Origin: an uncultured Mollicutes bacterium
GTDB taxonomy: Bacteria > Bacillota_I > Bacilli_A > ML615J-28 > CAG-313
DNA: 64,000 nt
Reading direction: 5' to 3'
Assembly (NCBI GenBank): GCA_900548675.1
Contig: URLJ01000001.1
Location: forward strand, 62,001-126,000
Below, in pieces: positions 38,601 to 46,891 of this stretch; the first letter of the stretch is position 1, and each line of letters begins with the position of its first letter. The notes beneath the pieces are model-generated. The model made no database searches. It worked only from the letters and a program-made list of their open reading frames with translations, and was not told where the DNA came from. Both the position numbers and the translations under genes were made by a program.

Positions 38601-40436
38601 TTCAACACTATCCATTGCTTTGGCATGCATTAATGCCTGCTGTCCCGCACTTTCTTGTGATTCGGTTGATAATTCAAGAACTCTATCCCAATTTTGCATT
38701 AACGTAATAAAACGAGATTGTTGACGAGTACCAGCAATAATAGTTCCTAAATATGCCTGTGTATTTCTATCTAAAGAATTCCATTTTGGTCCTAATTCAG
38801 CAAATACTTCTTCTAAATCTCTTAATTCTCCATTAGCATCTCTTAACGCAATACCAACTGATTCTAAAGCTGTTTCAACTTTATTTACATCTGTATCGCC
38901 ATCTTCTGTTGTTCCTGATGTTTTAACTTGTTGCATACGAGACATAATTGTTTTCAATGAAGTACCTATATTTTCTGGAGCCTCACGAGTTGCTTCAACC
39001 ATAGTAGCAATATATGCTAAATAATTATCCATCCCTATTCCGGCTTGATTAGCTTGTGCCGCAGCTTTAGAAAACGCTGTAGATAATTCATCAATATCAG
39101 CCGCAGATACTGCTGCTACCTTATTAAATTTATCTGCTACCAAAGATGCATCTTCCGCACTTAAACAATAACCATTAATAGCTGCAGTTAATTTATCAGC
39201 TGCGTCTACTGCATCAATGCCTGCAACTTTTGCAAATTCTGAAGTAACACGAGTCATTTCCATAACTTCTGCGGTATTTAAACCTTGTTGATAAAATAAT
39301 ACTGCGGAACGAGTAACATCGTCTAATGCCATACCTGTTTCTTTTGCCATTTTTATAAAATCTGTTTTTAAACCATTAACTGCTTCAGATGATAAATTAG
39401 AAACTACATAAATTTCATTTAAAGCACTGTCTAAAGATTTATAAAAATCATATGCATCAGTTAACAATTGTTTAAAATAACTTGCAAAAGCCGAAGCCGA
39501 TAATATGATTCCAAATTGTGATAAAATTTCATTTAAAGTAGTTTGAGTTTTTGCAAATTCTTCAGCTTCTCTTTGCCCTTTAATTAAAGCTTCTTCAAAT
39601 TGGTCTCCCATTGAATCTGCAGCATTTATTGTTTGTTGTGTTTGTTGTTCTATTGCTTCAAATTGTTGTTTATCTTTTTCAAAATTTTCTGTACTATAAA
39701 CTTGTAAATTAAGCTCGTCAATCATTTTAGTCGTAGTTATAATTGCATTATCAACAGTGTTATCCCCAGTTAATGCCGCAGCTTCAGCATTTTTTGCAAT
39801 AATATTATTTTGATGCTGTTCAATTTGTTGCAAATGCATAATCACATTTTTTAATGCTTTATTATCTATTCCAGATGCTTGAAGAAAATTTTCTTGAGTT
39901 GGAGTAAGCTTTTGTTTATTTGTTTTACGTTGCTGTAAATCTAAAAGCATATTTTTATTTTTAGCATTATAACTTAAACCAGTTTCTGCTTCAAATTTTT
40001 CTGTGGCATTTTTTTTATATCTTTTAGATGTATTTTGTTCTTTACGCAATTTTTCCAATTGTTCTAATTGTTCTTTATAAGCTTTTAATTGTTTAATAGC
40101 CTTGGTATTATCACTACCTTTAAAAATGTTCGTTAATTGACTTTGTAAAGAAGTAATATTTTCTAAACTATCTTGAATTTGAGAATTTAATGTTTTAAAA
40201 ATATTGGTATATTCTTTACTACTTAAACCAGGTTTATTTAAACGTTGACTCATTTTGTCTAAGTTTGTATAAACTTCTTTAAAACTTTTATTTAAAGAGG
40301 TACCAAATCCTTTAGTTAAACCACTGTCTAGTTTTAACGAAGAAGTTGATTTTTCAAGCTCTTTAACAAGATTTTTTGTGTTTGCAACAAAAGATACATC
40401 TATTTGCATATTGGCTTGAACATTCTTTTTACCCAT
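32643..40436 (-). CDS. tape measure protein
   Basis: A 2597-aa protein, the largest in the window. It is mostly coiled coil, with a TP901-type tail region at about 340-560 (LSSEAVNGLKTDFIKMAKETG, VAGIDAVDAADKLTAAINGY), hydrophobic Ala/Gly segments near 790-830, and long charged helices. Near the C-terminus there is an SH3-like stretch (SARIYSSYNGGSGYGQYY). The GGYVDYTGLAAVHGKAGKPEAFL motif before the end is typical of tape measures. It sets tail length: at about 0.15 nm per residue it predicts a tail near 390 nm (inference). Confidence 0.92.
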   Translation of the reverse strand: MGKKNVQANMQIDVSFVANTKNLVKELEKSTSSLKLDSGLTKGFGTSLNKSFKEVYTNLDKMSQRLNKPGLSSKEYTNIFKTLNSQIQDSLENITSLQSQLTNIFKGSDNTKAIKQLKAYKEQLEQLEKLRKEQNTSKRYKKNATEKFEAETGLSYNAKNKNMLLDLQQRKTNKQKLTPTQENFLQASGIDNKALKNVIMHLQQIEQHQNNIIAKNAEAAALTGDNTVDNAIITTTKMIDELNLQVYSTENFEKDKQQFEAIEQQTQQTINAADSMGDQFEEALIKGQREAEEFAKTQTTLNEILSQFGIILSASAFASYFKQLLTDAYDFYKSLDSALNEIYVVSNLSSEAVNGLKTDFIKMAKETGMALDDVTRSAVLFYQQGLNTAEVMEMTRVTSEFAKVAGIDAVDAADKLTAAINGYCLSAEDASLVADKFNKVAAVSAADIDELSTAFSKAAAQANQAGIGMDNYLAYIATMVEATREAPENIGTSLKTIMSRMQQVKTSGTTEDGDTDVNKVETALESVGIALRDANGELRDLEEVFAELGPKWNSLDRNTQAYLGTIIAGTRQQSRFITLMQNWDRVLELSTESQESAGQQALMHAKAMDSVESKAEQLSVTWQEFISNITSSDTIKDTLTVLTRLLNLISTGQKPVALLSTAFALLGGQLKKVQDFAWNKITHRKEKEKINGTQIALQKNQEAQGMVNTEIQQLTASMQNTQNLKEKIVLEEQIKKLKEQQTKLTEKESELIKQQNKQRKELMAQKVTTAGMAISGAGLAISQFDDNAGSLVSGTGTGVMAIGQALSGNYLGAIISGVTAFKQITSTLENWEENLEKRLTESAIKLNEAVEKVSQQMTQTTNLENLKSTYTSLSQQAYLTTTEQEKLNSTIQEMADTYNIETTADAYGNLRINISEVNSVLDDLNSKLETSKRELDEIETQTLTEALSGIGNTNNVKDFYNEFLNNYKGTLKTLINDLDKDLIESSDNVTANMFNNLNSNLKTAIMTNVENNVLAYTGDVTDVVGEISDNINNALKKGNNWDRISTLINRLQQQGDNLTFSNAQVELDNFFNKFRDELGLTTEEWKILVDAINGTVFDNSPLLDFYAKVQDEQDSWTGEKFDSQLAGLEQKIREKVVDYENTAKHNPISAFVGVKYNGEEISVNNADELMEYVKKGATTQYGNWGPSLFRFKEGDTKAKELDSLVESYNLLLKERNGFIMNYAKEHGVEGTDGFINPLEITKIYAEAEKLLNARIEMAKILQSTSATTAEYMGTVATLYETENLGAEATERYANSFGELQAGLETLDNNQSRANFIVEYANNAIAELGDSDADKELKEQWEKIRDEAFNDLTLPRAWSFTDLGKEIDSISSDLRTLNSITEEFDENAGISLDTFMDLAAVLDNINMDALASYDLTHNTNTVQQFANAIDNLKLRFDAANGMITANGEALQSLQAIQQMQVQAELTNIQNSLRAKKAEAETQEAYIQAQIDGTAAAIEAIKSKGGADIAASEISEAANKATTSSFDTAVQALTEGYGADIYNQAQWSKTVLGNLSTVAEAWGKYYQAVADGNGDALLSLRAEAERITSENNDWEYSDSLANFDKDKNDIFNQEEQTALLGQLESNLANLQKQKEIVSALVGQYDSRIDFIESMKGADLSKFTGDEPSKGGGSDDAYESMVEKLEHFYNYLRQIEALEEKINKIREKRNLIDATQNYYIKDLAEENELLKEQASLYGRYIDDEIDYLATLRQALLTTYEEWVYFNDEGVIQVKQTEFAINSEEEEKRYEAFSELLEEYQNEYNTMLENQNLLYNIQATIVENINAAYDKVLQKITDISERLEYLNSISEHKVEMSFGSIEKLGLLSDQIKTTTDMLLNAQKGVNELEGDFNDLNEIIEKSAFKSLLTWDETLNKYLVNNDAMEDSAIRKQFEEQGYSWQDIVTWVNAVAAASQKIVDSTEEVNEQLMSAREALKDLLEERISTIDEIFEKATDELNKFYGIYEDKIAALGTENDLFGVDSSNLEQQFQYLETVAQHSKAVLAELKENNQLILETLMKDYAQYVEMVDGVAYINKMAIEESDTLTEGQKADLLQLYQLYYDSNEQIEEMNDKFYDYIEQIKEMEEAKRDAIIDLKDQLYEELIALDEKEIEDLQEKYDKMSALDNEYYSQLQQKIADARDARSRLQDQQNLTQMQNRLSVLQQDNSGKYNAEIVSLQEQINQSLQAQADQAINLEMERIAREQQQREEDRQMQITQMENLLTFKDENGIYWQDVLNIIANGPASIIGILTSSEDYRKLSDQAQEKQFEELNDTIKTANTTLGNDIGFESINLRQDIKNFVSEPISEIPSSIVSNATAITDAVQTGTEKFLATMLTLFKYLNELTGKTEAGGYNTGIIDENGIYQMPTLKPVEPPPPPVVSTPVDTGDSVGQVAVGSRVNAGSARIYSSYNGGSGYGQYYANDPIYTVLKILGNRALVRYHKLSSGYTGWFNLSDLKAYSQGGYVDYTGLAAVHGKAGKPEAFLNAKQTQLFEALKNSLAIVSSINTREKSVGDNITIENLTIDVKELADTDSIDKVVKTVKDSIYKDATSGNNMKINRRR

Positions 40437-40462
40437 TTTTACCTCCTTATTTATTATTTACT

Positions 40463-41008
40463 CTATTCTTTTATTTCCTCTTCTTTCGTTTGGTTTATTA
40501 CATTATTTTTTAAATTATCAGTAATTTTTGTTAATTGTTCTTGAAGTTTTTCTGTTCTATCTCGATAAGCTTGTTCAGCTATTTTTGCCGTACCATTTAA
40601 AACTTCTTTTTTATCTTCTATACCCATAGCTTCAATTGAAGTTAATAAAGCATCTAATATTCCCATAAATGAATGTTGTTTTTCATAAAGTTTTTGATAA
40701 TAATCGCTAAAAATACGTTTAACGTTATTAAACATTGTTTCGTATTGACTCTCTTTTTCTATTAAATTTAAAAAGAAAGGCTCAATTTCTAACGCTACAA
40801 TATTATTTAAATCTCTACCATCGTTGTTGCATTCTTGAATTAAATCTTCTTCAATAATTGCATTAACTAAAGCAATCATTAAATAAATATCTTTTTCTGT
40901 TTCTAATGCTTCCTCCCTTCCACTCATAAGTGTAATAGCCTGTGTTAAAATATTGTGTTGTAATACTAATGATTTAGTATTTACATTCTCCTTTAAAGTT
41001 ATTTTCAT
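40463..41008 (-). CDS. tail assembly protein, probable chaperone
   Basis: A 181-aa helical, acidic protein directly upstream of the tape measure gene, the position usually held by tail assembly chaperones. The sequence gives no clear family match. Its C-terminus is highly charged (NQTKEEEIKE). I saw no obvious slippery sequence for a -1 frameshift at its end, and the following gene has its own GGAGG. The role is inferred from position. Confidence 0.45.
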   Translation of the reverse strand: MKITLKENVNTKSLVLQHNILTQAITLMSGREEALETEKDIYLMIALVNAIIEEDLIQECNNDGRDLNNIVALEIEPFFLNLIEKESQYETMFNNVKRIFSDYYQKLYEKQHSFMGILDALLTSIEAMGIEDKKEVLNGTAKIAEQAYRDRTEKLQEQLTKITDNLKNNVINQTKEEEIKE

Positions 41009-41020
41009 ATTATTCCTCCT

Positions 41021-42424
41021 TTAACTCTTATATGTAGTCAATCCTTTAGCTTGACTAATTAATAAATTTAATTTAATTTCATTTACATAAATTTCATCGT
41101 AAGCTCGTTGTCCCATTTCGGTACCGACTTCTCTAACTTCTGGGCCATATGCTTCTGGTCTGCGCGCCGCAATACCTGCATTTATTTTAGCTTCGTGATA
41201 ATATTCCTCATCTAAATCGGCCCTAGAAACAGCAGCTACATAAATTTTATTACCTTCATCTTTGATTAATTTTAATAATTTAGACATAGGTAATAAACCA
41301 ATACCTTCAATTAAGAAAAAATCTACATTGTCATTAGCTGTAGTAATATCATTAACTAATTGAACTCCAAACCACGCGGCCGCCAAACTTTTAACAATGT
41401 TTAAAAATTCAACAACTGGCTCAGATTTTTTAAAAGTTGTTTTATGCAATGCTTCATTGACTAAATTATAATAAAAATTATCTGTTGTTAATCCATCAGC
41501 AATTTCATTAACAGTGTTAGTAATAACACTATTACCTGTAACACTTCTTAAATCGCGTAAACGATTAACAAAAGTATTGAAATTAGTCCCATTGCCTCCT
41601 CCTTGTAGTGTAAATGCCAAATGCCCTGGGCTCGCAGCTTTTCTATTTACCGCTGAAAAATTAAAATCTTTTCCATTTTCTAAATGTACTGTTAAATGTG
41701 ATTTTGCGCCCTTCCCACTTGTACTAAAATTCTTTAATACTTTTACATTTTTTACATTGTCAAATTGAGTTAATAAATGACTTAAAGCATGTACCGTTGC
41801 TTGATTTTTCCACTGTGCAAATGCTTGTTCTGATAATTTGTATAATTCTTGATATTCTAATTCTTTATCGTCTGTAAATGAATTAAAAACACTTAATAAA
41901 TCACTTCGCACTGCCGATAATTGTGTTCCACCAGTATTAGCTGAAACTAAAATTTTATCAAAATTTTGAGAATAGTCAGCACCTAATTTTCGCATTTTTT
42001 GTTTCATTACTTTATCTAAACCTTCTTGTATTTGTTGGCCTTTAATCGTTCCACTATTTTTAAATGCATCAAAATTATTTGCTCCTAAACCTGCAAGTGC
42101 GCCATCGCAAATCATTTGATAAAATTGTTCTAAATCATTTGTAACAAAATTACTAATTCCTTCATCTGTAAATAATTGTTGATTTAATTGTTTTAAACTC
42201 TTTACACCCAATTGTTTTAAAACTCCAGTTTCACGACGCGCTTGAATTGCAATAATTTTATCGACCAAAGTGTTTATTTTTGCATAGCTAATAATTTCAT
42301 CAAAGCCTACTTTTTGAGATTTAATAATTTGAAAACGCTCATAATCATTATGTAAATATCCTTCATCTACTAAATAATCACTTTGTCTTAAAGCAGACTT
42401 TGTAACTGAATTGTAATTTCCCAA
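41021..42424 (-). CDS. unknown protein in the tail module, 467 aa
   Basis: A 467-aa mixed alpha/beta protein starting with TTG at 42424, chosen because GAGGTGAT lies 5 nt upstream. No membrane segment. It contains GGTQLSAVRSDL and HLLTQFDNVKNVKVLKNF but no motif I recognise. It lies between the tail-tube terminator and the chaperone-like gene. Its ribosome site directly follows the U-tract of that terminator, so it is expressed by read-through and probably at a lower level than the tube proteins. Confidence 0.6.
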   Translation of the reverse strand: MGNYNSVTKSALRQSDYLVDEGYLHNDYERFQIIKSQKVGFDEIISYAKINTLVDKIIAIQARRETGVLKQLGVKSLKQLNQQLFTDEGISNFVTNDLEQFYQMICDGALAGLGANNFDAFKNSGTIKGQQIQEGLDKVMKQKMRKLGADYSQNFDKILVSANTGGTQLSAVRSDLLSVFNSFTDDKELEYQELYKLSEQAFAQWKNQATVHALSHLLTQFDNVKNVKVLKNFSTSGKGAKSHLTVHLENGKDFNFSAVNRKAASPGHLAFTLQGGGNGTNFNTFVNRLRDLRSVTGNSVITNTVNEIADGLTTDNFYYNLVNEALHKTTFKKSEPVVEFLNIVKSLAAAWFGVQLVNDITTANDNVDFFLIEGIGLLPMSKLLKLIKDEGNKIYVAAVSRADLDEEYYHEAKINAGIAARRPEAYGPEVREVGTEMGQRAYDEIYVNEIKLNLLISQAKGLTTYKS

Positions 42425-42437
42425 AATATCACCTCAA

Positions 42438-42470
42438 TAAAAAAACGGGTTAGCGCAAAGGCTAACCCGT
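42438..42470 (-). terminator. intrinsic terminator after the second tail-tube gene
   Basis: 10-bp perfect stem ACGGGTTAGC / GCTAACCCGT (42445-42470) with a 6-nt loop and a run of seven U on the - strand. It is strong and lies inside the late operon, so it should reduce expression of the downstream tail genes. Confidence 0.8.
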
Positions 42471-42482
42471 ATATTCTTTTCT

Positions 42483-43298
42483 TTAAATATCATTATCAAT
42501 ATCATCGCTCAATAAATACATTTTGCTTACAACCCATTGATTTTTCTCCTTTATTGGTAAACCAATTACATTAAAGACCGAAATTGTCGGACTTGCCTTT
42601 TCTCCCATTACTATGTCTAAATTAGATGTAATTTTCATTTTTGGTATCTCAAATAAAAACGTCTTATTTAGCCCAGTAACTTCATCTTTAAAATATGCTT
42701 TACCTTCTAAACAAAGAATTTCATCAATTTTTTCACTACCAATTATATAATTAGTATAAGCATTTATATATTCAAAATAATAATCAATAACGATTTGTTT
42801 ATTATTGTATTGTTCTCCTACAATAATTTTTCTTCCATCAACTGTATAACTTCTTATTTCTTCTTCTGTAACTCCATCGTCATTTAAAGCATAAATGAAT
42901 AATTTTTCAGTTAATGGTGCATACATTGCAGTAACATATCCGCCATAAACCGTTAAAATTTCTCTCTTTGGAACTTTCTTTATCATTTCTCCAGCTTCTC
43001 TTTCGAAAGCCCCAGCATTAGACAATATGCTAAAACTAGCTTTAGACAATACACCTTCTGTCAATCTAAAACGAAAATCTCCAAAGTTTTCCCAAACAAC
43101 GTGAGGATAGTTTCCATGTCCTCCACGTGCCATTATTAATTTTGTATTTTCTTGTAATTCACTAATTTGAATTTTTTCAAAATATAAGATTGGTTCTCCG
43201 GCTCTATAAAATTTTGTCCCAATAGTTGTATCTTTATAAGCTCTAATAACAACCGAGTTTAACTCTTTTAAACCAAAATATTGCTGTGTATTTTGCAT
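42483..43298 (-). CDS. second tail-tube-like protein (paralogue)
   Basis: A 271-aa beta-rich protein sharing architecture with the next upstream gene product: FGLKEL near the start against YGLKEV, and MARGGHGNYPHVVWENF...LTEGVLSKASFSIL against EARGGWGNPALISWDYN...LEDALFSAASLRTI. This indicates duplication of a major tail protein. It may be a minor tube subunit or a tube cap. It has its own AGGAGG site and is flanked by terminators on both sides. Confidence 0.6.
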   Translation of the reverse strand: MQNTQQYFGLKELNSVVIRAYKDTTIGTKFYRAGEPILYFEKIQISELQENTKLIMARGGHGNYPHVVWENFGDFRFRLTEGVLSKASFSILSNAGAFEREAGEMIKKVPKREILTVYGGYVTAMYAPLTEKLFIYALNDDGVTEEEIRSYTVDGRKIIVGEQYNNKQIVIDYYFEYINAYTNYIIGSEKIDEILCLEGKAYFKDEVTGLNKTFLFEIPKMKITSNLDIVMGEKASPTISVFNVIGLPIKEKNQWVVSKMYLLSDDIDNDI

Positions 43299-43310
43299 AG
43301 TGTCCTCCTA

Positions 43311-43348
43311 AAAACAAAAAAGAGGGAATAGGATGACTCCTATTCCCT
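43311..43348 (-). terminator. intrinsic terminator after the major tail protein gene
   Basis: Stem AGGGAATAGGA / TCCTATTCCCT (43323-43348) with a 4-nt loop, followed on the - strand by C and then a U-rich tract. It would limit read-through beyond the abundant tube protein. Confidence 0.75.
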
Positions 43349-43363
43349 TCATTTTATTTTAAC

Positions 43364-44131
43364 CTACATAGAAACTGTTGGCATATTATATTTAATCATT
43401 TTAAACATAGCACCGTTGTCGTCTCTTAAAACTCTTAATGGTAAATTAAATGTAGCTGGGTCACCTTCAGCTTCCATTGTGAATGTTACTTCAGATTGGA
43501 TTTTAGCTTTTTCGATTACGAATTGGAATGGTTCGTCTTCCCCAGTTTCTTTACTTCTTACGATTGTATCTCCAACTACTCTATATGTTCCACCGAATTT
43601 ACCAGCGTCTATAGTAATTGTTAAAGCACTTCCGTTTGTTCCGTCAACTTCTGTTTTGTAGAATACTCTAATTAATTTTCCTTCATCAGCTGCTTCTCCA
43701 ACTGTGATTTCAGCTGCTGCTGCAACTCTTACGTATTCTCCATTAGCTTCATCTAAGTAGCTTACAGATGTTCCTGCTTTTGGAGCATAAGATAATTTTA
43801 CTTTACCAGTAGCATCGATTGTTAATTCTTCGTTAATATCGATTGTAGCTTTAGATTCTGCAGATGCAACGTCAATTCCAGCTCCCATTATTGTTCTTAA
43901 TGATGCAGCTGAGAATAAAGCATCTTCTAATGTTACATTAACTTCTTTGTTATAATCCCAAGAAATTAATGCTGGGTTACCCCATCCACCTCTAGCTTCT
44001 ACGTTTTCAGCTGTTGTTTCAATTGTAGATACTTTTAATGTGTCTAAAAATAAAACTGGCATTCCTGTTTTTATATCATAAAAAGTAACGTTTGCAACTT
44101 CTTTTAAACCATATTGTTCAAAAATGTTCAT
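43364..44131 (-). CDS. major tail (tube) protein
   Basis: A 255-aa protein with balanced, well-expressed composition (rich in Ala, Glu and Thr, with regular codons). It has a strong AAAGGAGG site and a terminator directly after it, as expected for the most abundant tail subunit. The middle part (about 95-150) looks like an inserted Ig-like or decoration domain. It has a paralogue immediately downstream. It would stack as rings to form the tail tube. Confidence 0.7.
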   Translation of the reverse strand: MNIFEQYGLKEVANVTFYDIKTGMPVLFLDTLKVSTIETTAENVEARGGWGNPALISWDYNKEVNVTLEDALFSAASLRTIMGAGIDVASAESKATIDINEELTIDATGKVKLSYAPKAGTSVSYLDEANGEYVRVAAAAEITVGEAADEGKLIRVFYKTEVDGTNGSALTITIDAGKFGGTYRVVGDTIVRSKETGEDEPFQFVIEKAKIQSEVTFTMEAEGDPATFNLPLRVLRDDNGAMFKMIKYNMPTVSM

Positions 44132-44144
44132 TTATTTTCCTCCT

Positions 44145-44903
44145 TTATGATTTTTCATTATTTATTGGTCTTAACCAATGTTTTAATTCGACCTTTTTAG
44201 GGTCTGCGCCTGCTAATAGTGATTGTCGAGAACTTTCAAATTCTTCAATCATTTGCATACGCTTAAATTGGTCGTTAAATGCATAATAGGTTAAATCCCA
44301 TACATTTAGTGCATTTAAACCATTGCCTTTGGCCGCAAGTGAAGCAACCAAATCTACAAAAGATAAGTTAGAGTTAGAATTTTTCTTTTCTCTAATTTTT
44401 CTTCCTTCTTTAAGCTTTTTAATAATCTGCTCAGCCTTACTGTTAGCTGGATTATTCATTTTTTCTTCAGCGCTTTCTTTATGCACCACATTTTGCGCGG
44501 CAACTATGGCACAAATTGTATTAAAATCTTCTTCCATTATTAGACGTTCTTCACGAATATCTCCTAGGACTATAGCCTCATTACCTACAAGAATCGTAAT
44601 ATTTTCTTCATGCAAAAAGAATTTAAAAGCTTTTTGTAAATTATTAAAATATTGCTTATCTTCATGAGCATTTATTAAAGTAAATTGAAAAGGAGTAACT
44701 TGTACTTCCATTTTTTGCTCTTTTAAAAAATCGTCAATATCTTCTTTTTCTAATGTAAAAAAACTAAGATAACTGTAAAAGTTTTTTGCGCCAATTTCTG
44801 CAATTTCTCTTACTGTTACTGGATAGACTTTACATATATTTTTAATTTCTGTTGGAATGCCAACAAAAAATTGTTCGGGATTAATTAAATTCTGTATGTC
44901 CAT
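44145..44903 (-). CDS. unknown protein in the tail-assembly region, 252 aa
   Basis: A helical 252-aa protein overlapping the end of the upstream gene by 23 nt, without a clear ribosome site, so it is probably coupled. The C-terminal part (NVWDLTYYAFNDQFKRMQMIEEFESSRQSLLAGADPKKV) resembles tail-assembly chaperone or Gp15-like proteins of Gram-positive phages. However, it lies upstream of the tube genes and not directly before the tape measure. A basic stretch (KKLKEGRKIREKKN) sits in the middle. Confidence 0.45.
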   Translation of the reverse strand: MDIQNLINPEQFFVGIPTEIKNICKVYPVTVREIAEIGAKNFYSYLSFFTLEKEDIDDFLKEQKMEVQVTPFQFTLINAHEDKQYFNNLQKAFKFFLHEENITILVGNEAIVLGDIREERLIMEEDFNTICAIVAAQNVVHKESAEEKMNNPANSKAEQIIKKLKEGRKIREKKNSNSNLSFVDLVASLAAKGNGLNALNVWDLTYYAFNDQFKRMQMIEEFESSRQSLLAGADPKKVELKHWLRPINNEKS

Positions 44904-45390
44904 ACTTTAACGAATATCCTGATAAATATGGAGATACTACCAAACGATTTGAACTTATAAAAGATAAATTGCCAATACCAGCCAATTTCTTTTCATTAAA
45001 TTCTTTATCAATCTCATTCATCATTAAATAAGGTCTTAAAGATTTTCCGTTTACTACCCATCTATCCATTGGGCATAAAACATCAAAACGTACAGTAGCA
45101 ATTTTAAAATCCGCATTTTGAGGGTCTACTATATATTTATCTAATAAAATAATAATATAGCAATTCTTGTCTTGGTCCTCGTCTGGAATTTTTGGTGTGA
45201 TTAATATATTTTTATGCAACATTTTATCTATTTCATCTTGAGGAATATCAGGATGAGATAATGGGTCACGATCGGTATATTTTATTAACTTTAATAAATT
45301 TTGATTTTGTAATAATTTATTAACGATTTTAAAAATATCTTCCCCCATTACTTCAAATCGTCTTTGAGTGCCTATTTTTGTCTCAGCCAT
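44881..45390 (-). CDS. probable tail terminator / head-tail completion protein
   Basis: A 169-aa alpha/beta protein with GAGGTGAAT before the ATG. It has an N-terminal helix pair and a central beta sheet (CYIIILLDKYIVDP, ATVRFDVLCP). Position and size, after the neck genes and before the tube genes, match the tail terminator of siphophages. The sequence alone does not identify it. Confidence 0.4.
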   Translation of the reverse strand: MAETKIGTQRRFEVMGEDIFKIVNKLLQNQNLLKLIKYTDRDPLSHPDIPQDEIDKMLHKNILITPKIPDEDQDKNCYIIILLDKYIVDPQNADFKIATVRFDVLCPMDRWVVNGKSLRPYLMMNEIDKEFNEKKLAGIGNLSFISSNRLVVSPYLSGYSLKYGHTEFN

Positions 45391-45398
45391 AATTCACC

Positions 45399-46616
45399 TC
45401 ACATCCATAAACTTGTTACATTAACTGTTTTTGTTATAATAGAACCATCTTCAAAAGTACATTCTATCATAATTGAACCAGTTTTATTTTCTGTATTTGC
45501 TGTAATAGTTACTGACGAACTACTAACCTCATACGATTGCAATACTTCATCTATATCAGTTATAGTAAATGTTGCCGCACTAGGTTCTTCAACACCATTA
45601 ATAACTTTCACGGCTGAAAGAACTTTTGTTCTACCCCATTTGATACTAGAATCACCTTGTATAGTGTAATAATAGTTATCTTGAGATTCTGCGCCAATTG
45701 TAATTACTAATTCCTTATAAACTTCATTATTTTCTTCCATACAAACTCTTAACTTAACTTTTCCTTCTTTATTGCAAGTAAGTTTTAAGTTTTCATCAAT
45801 TGAAACTAAATTTTTGCCTTGAATTATCTCAACAAAAATTGCATCTGAATATTTGTTACCGTTTAAGAAAATTTCTCCATTAATTTGATACTCATCTCCT
45901 ACACCCAAATTAACTTCAGTTGCGCCAATTTCAACATCAAATTTATTTAAATCAACAATATTAGCAATATTGTTGTCCAAATCATCATTATATAAATCTT
46001 TCTTATCTTCTGTTAAAGATAAGTAAATAATATTTTTTACACTAATATAATCGCTTTCTACTACAAACCATGCAGTTTCATCAACTAAGAATTTTTGTCC
46101 TAGTTGAATATCTCTACGAGAAGTAATAATTTCCATATATTTATTTGGCTGCGGTGTAATCATATTGTTCCAAGTTCTAAAATTAGCTTTAACTTTATCA
46201 TCGTTTTGAGCAACCAAATAACAAGGTACTTCTTGAAGTATACCATATTGATTAACCCATTTGATATTATGTCTACATTCAAGACCTTCAAACTTATCAT
46301 AGGCATTAATTGTATCCACAGTTTTTCTTATCATCAACCAAACGGTATTATCCCAATATAAAAAGTCTCCTATTCTTATCCCATCTTCAATTGCGCATAA
46401 AAAATATCTTCTTGTAAGAGTATCACTTTCTTTACTCTCAATTGTGGCAACTCTAGTTTGTGTACCAGTTACCTTATTAATATTAACTTCTATTGCGTTT
46501 GGTGAACTTTGTAGGAAATATTTAAAATCATGGCGCGCTTGTGCTTGAACGAGATTTTTAAATCCCTTACCATGATTTTTCCCTCTTTTTTCAAATACTT
46601 GATAATAATCAGTCAT
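45399..46616 (-). CDS. neck / head-closure protein with Ig-like domains
   Basis: A 405-aa protein. The N-terminal 200 residues look like a stopper or connector fold (GIRIGDFLYWDNTVWLMI, repeated as DIQLGQKFLVDETAWFVV). The C-terminal part holds two Ig-like or bacterial Ig-2-type domains (LGVGDEYQINGEIFLNGN, EEPSAATFTITDIDEV). The ATG overlaps the upstream stop as TAATG. Ig domains on a neck protein would project from the virion and could bind mucus or cell sugars. Confidence 0.5.
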   Translation of the reverse strand: MTDYYQVFEKRGKNHGKGFKNLVQAQARHDFKYFLQSSPNAIEVNINKVTGTQTRVATIESKESDTLTRRYFLCAIEDGIRIGDFLYWDNTVWLMIRKTVDTINAYDKFEGLECRHNIKWVNQYGILQEVPCYLVAQNDDKVKANFRTWNNMITPQPNKYMEIITSRRDIQLGQKFLVDETAWFVVESDYISVKNIIYLSLTEDKKDLYNDDLDNNIANIVDLNKFDVEIGATEVNLGVGDEYQINGEIFLNGNKYSDAIFVEIIQGKNLVSIDENLKLTCNKEGKVKLRVCMEENNEVYKELVITIGAESQDNYYYTIQGDSSIKWGRTKVLSAVKVINGVEEPSAATFTITDIDEVLQSYEVSSSSVTITANTENKTGSIMIECTFEDGSIITKTVNVTSLWM

Positions 46617-46891
46617 TAGTCCATACTATCATAGATACTTGAGATTAAATTCATACATTCAAAAATAGTTTTTCTAAAGTATGAAAATCTTAAATATCTT
46701 AAAGAGCTAATTTTTGCGCGCAATGTATAATAATTAATTGACGCAAGCTCATCTTCTAAACCAATTAGTTCAATTTCAATAGTACCAAGAAACTTTTCCC
46801 ATTCACCACGTTTCTCACGTTCGCCTAAAAGTCCATATAATTTATCTTTAAGCTTATCTCCATAAGCTACTTTAAAAACTTTATTATCCAC
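46616..46891 (-). CDS. small head-tail connector protein, 91 aa
   Basis: I start it at GTG 46891 (TAGTG overlap with the upstream stop) because AGGAGGAGG lies 6 nt before; the longer in-frame TTG reading has no ribosome site. It is a basic helical protein (YGDKLKDKLYGLLGEREKRG). It sits between two connector-like genes with one-nucleotide overlaps on both sides, indicating tight translational coupling in the neck-gene cluster. Confidence 0.5.
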   Translation of the reverse strand: MDNKVFKVAYGDKLKDKLYGLLGEREKRGEWEKFLGTIEIELIGLEDELASINYYTLRAKISSLRYLRFSYFRKTIFECMNLISSIYDSMD

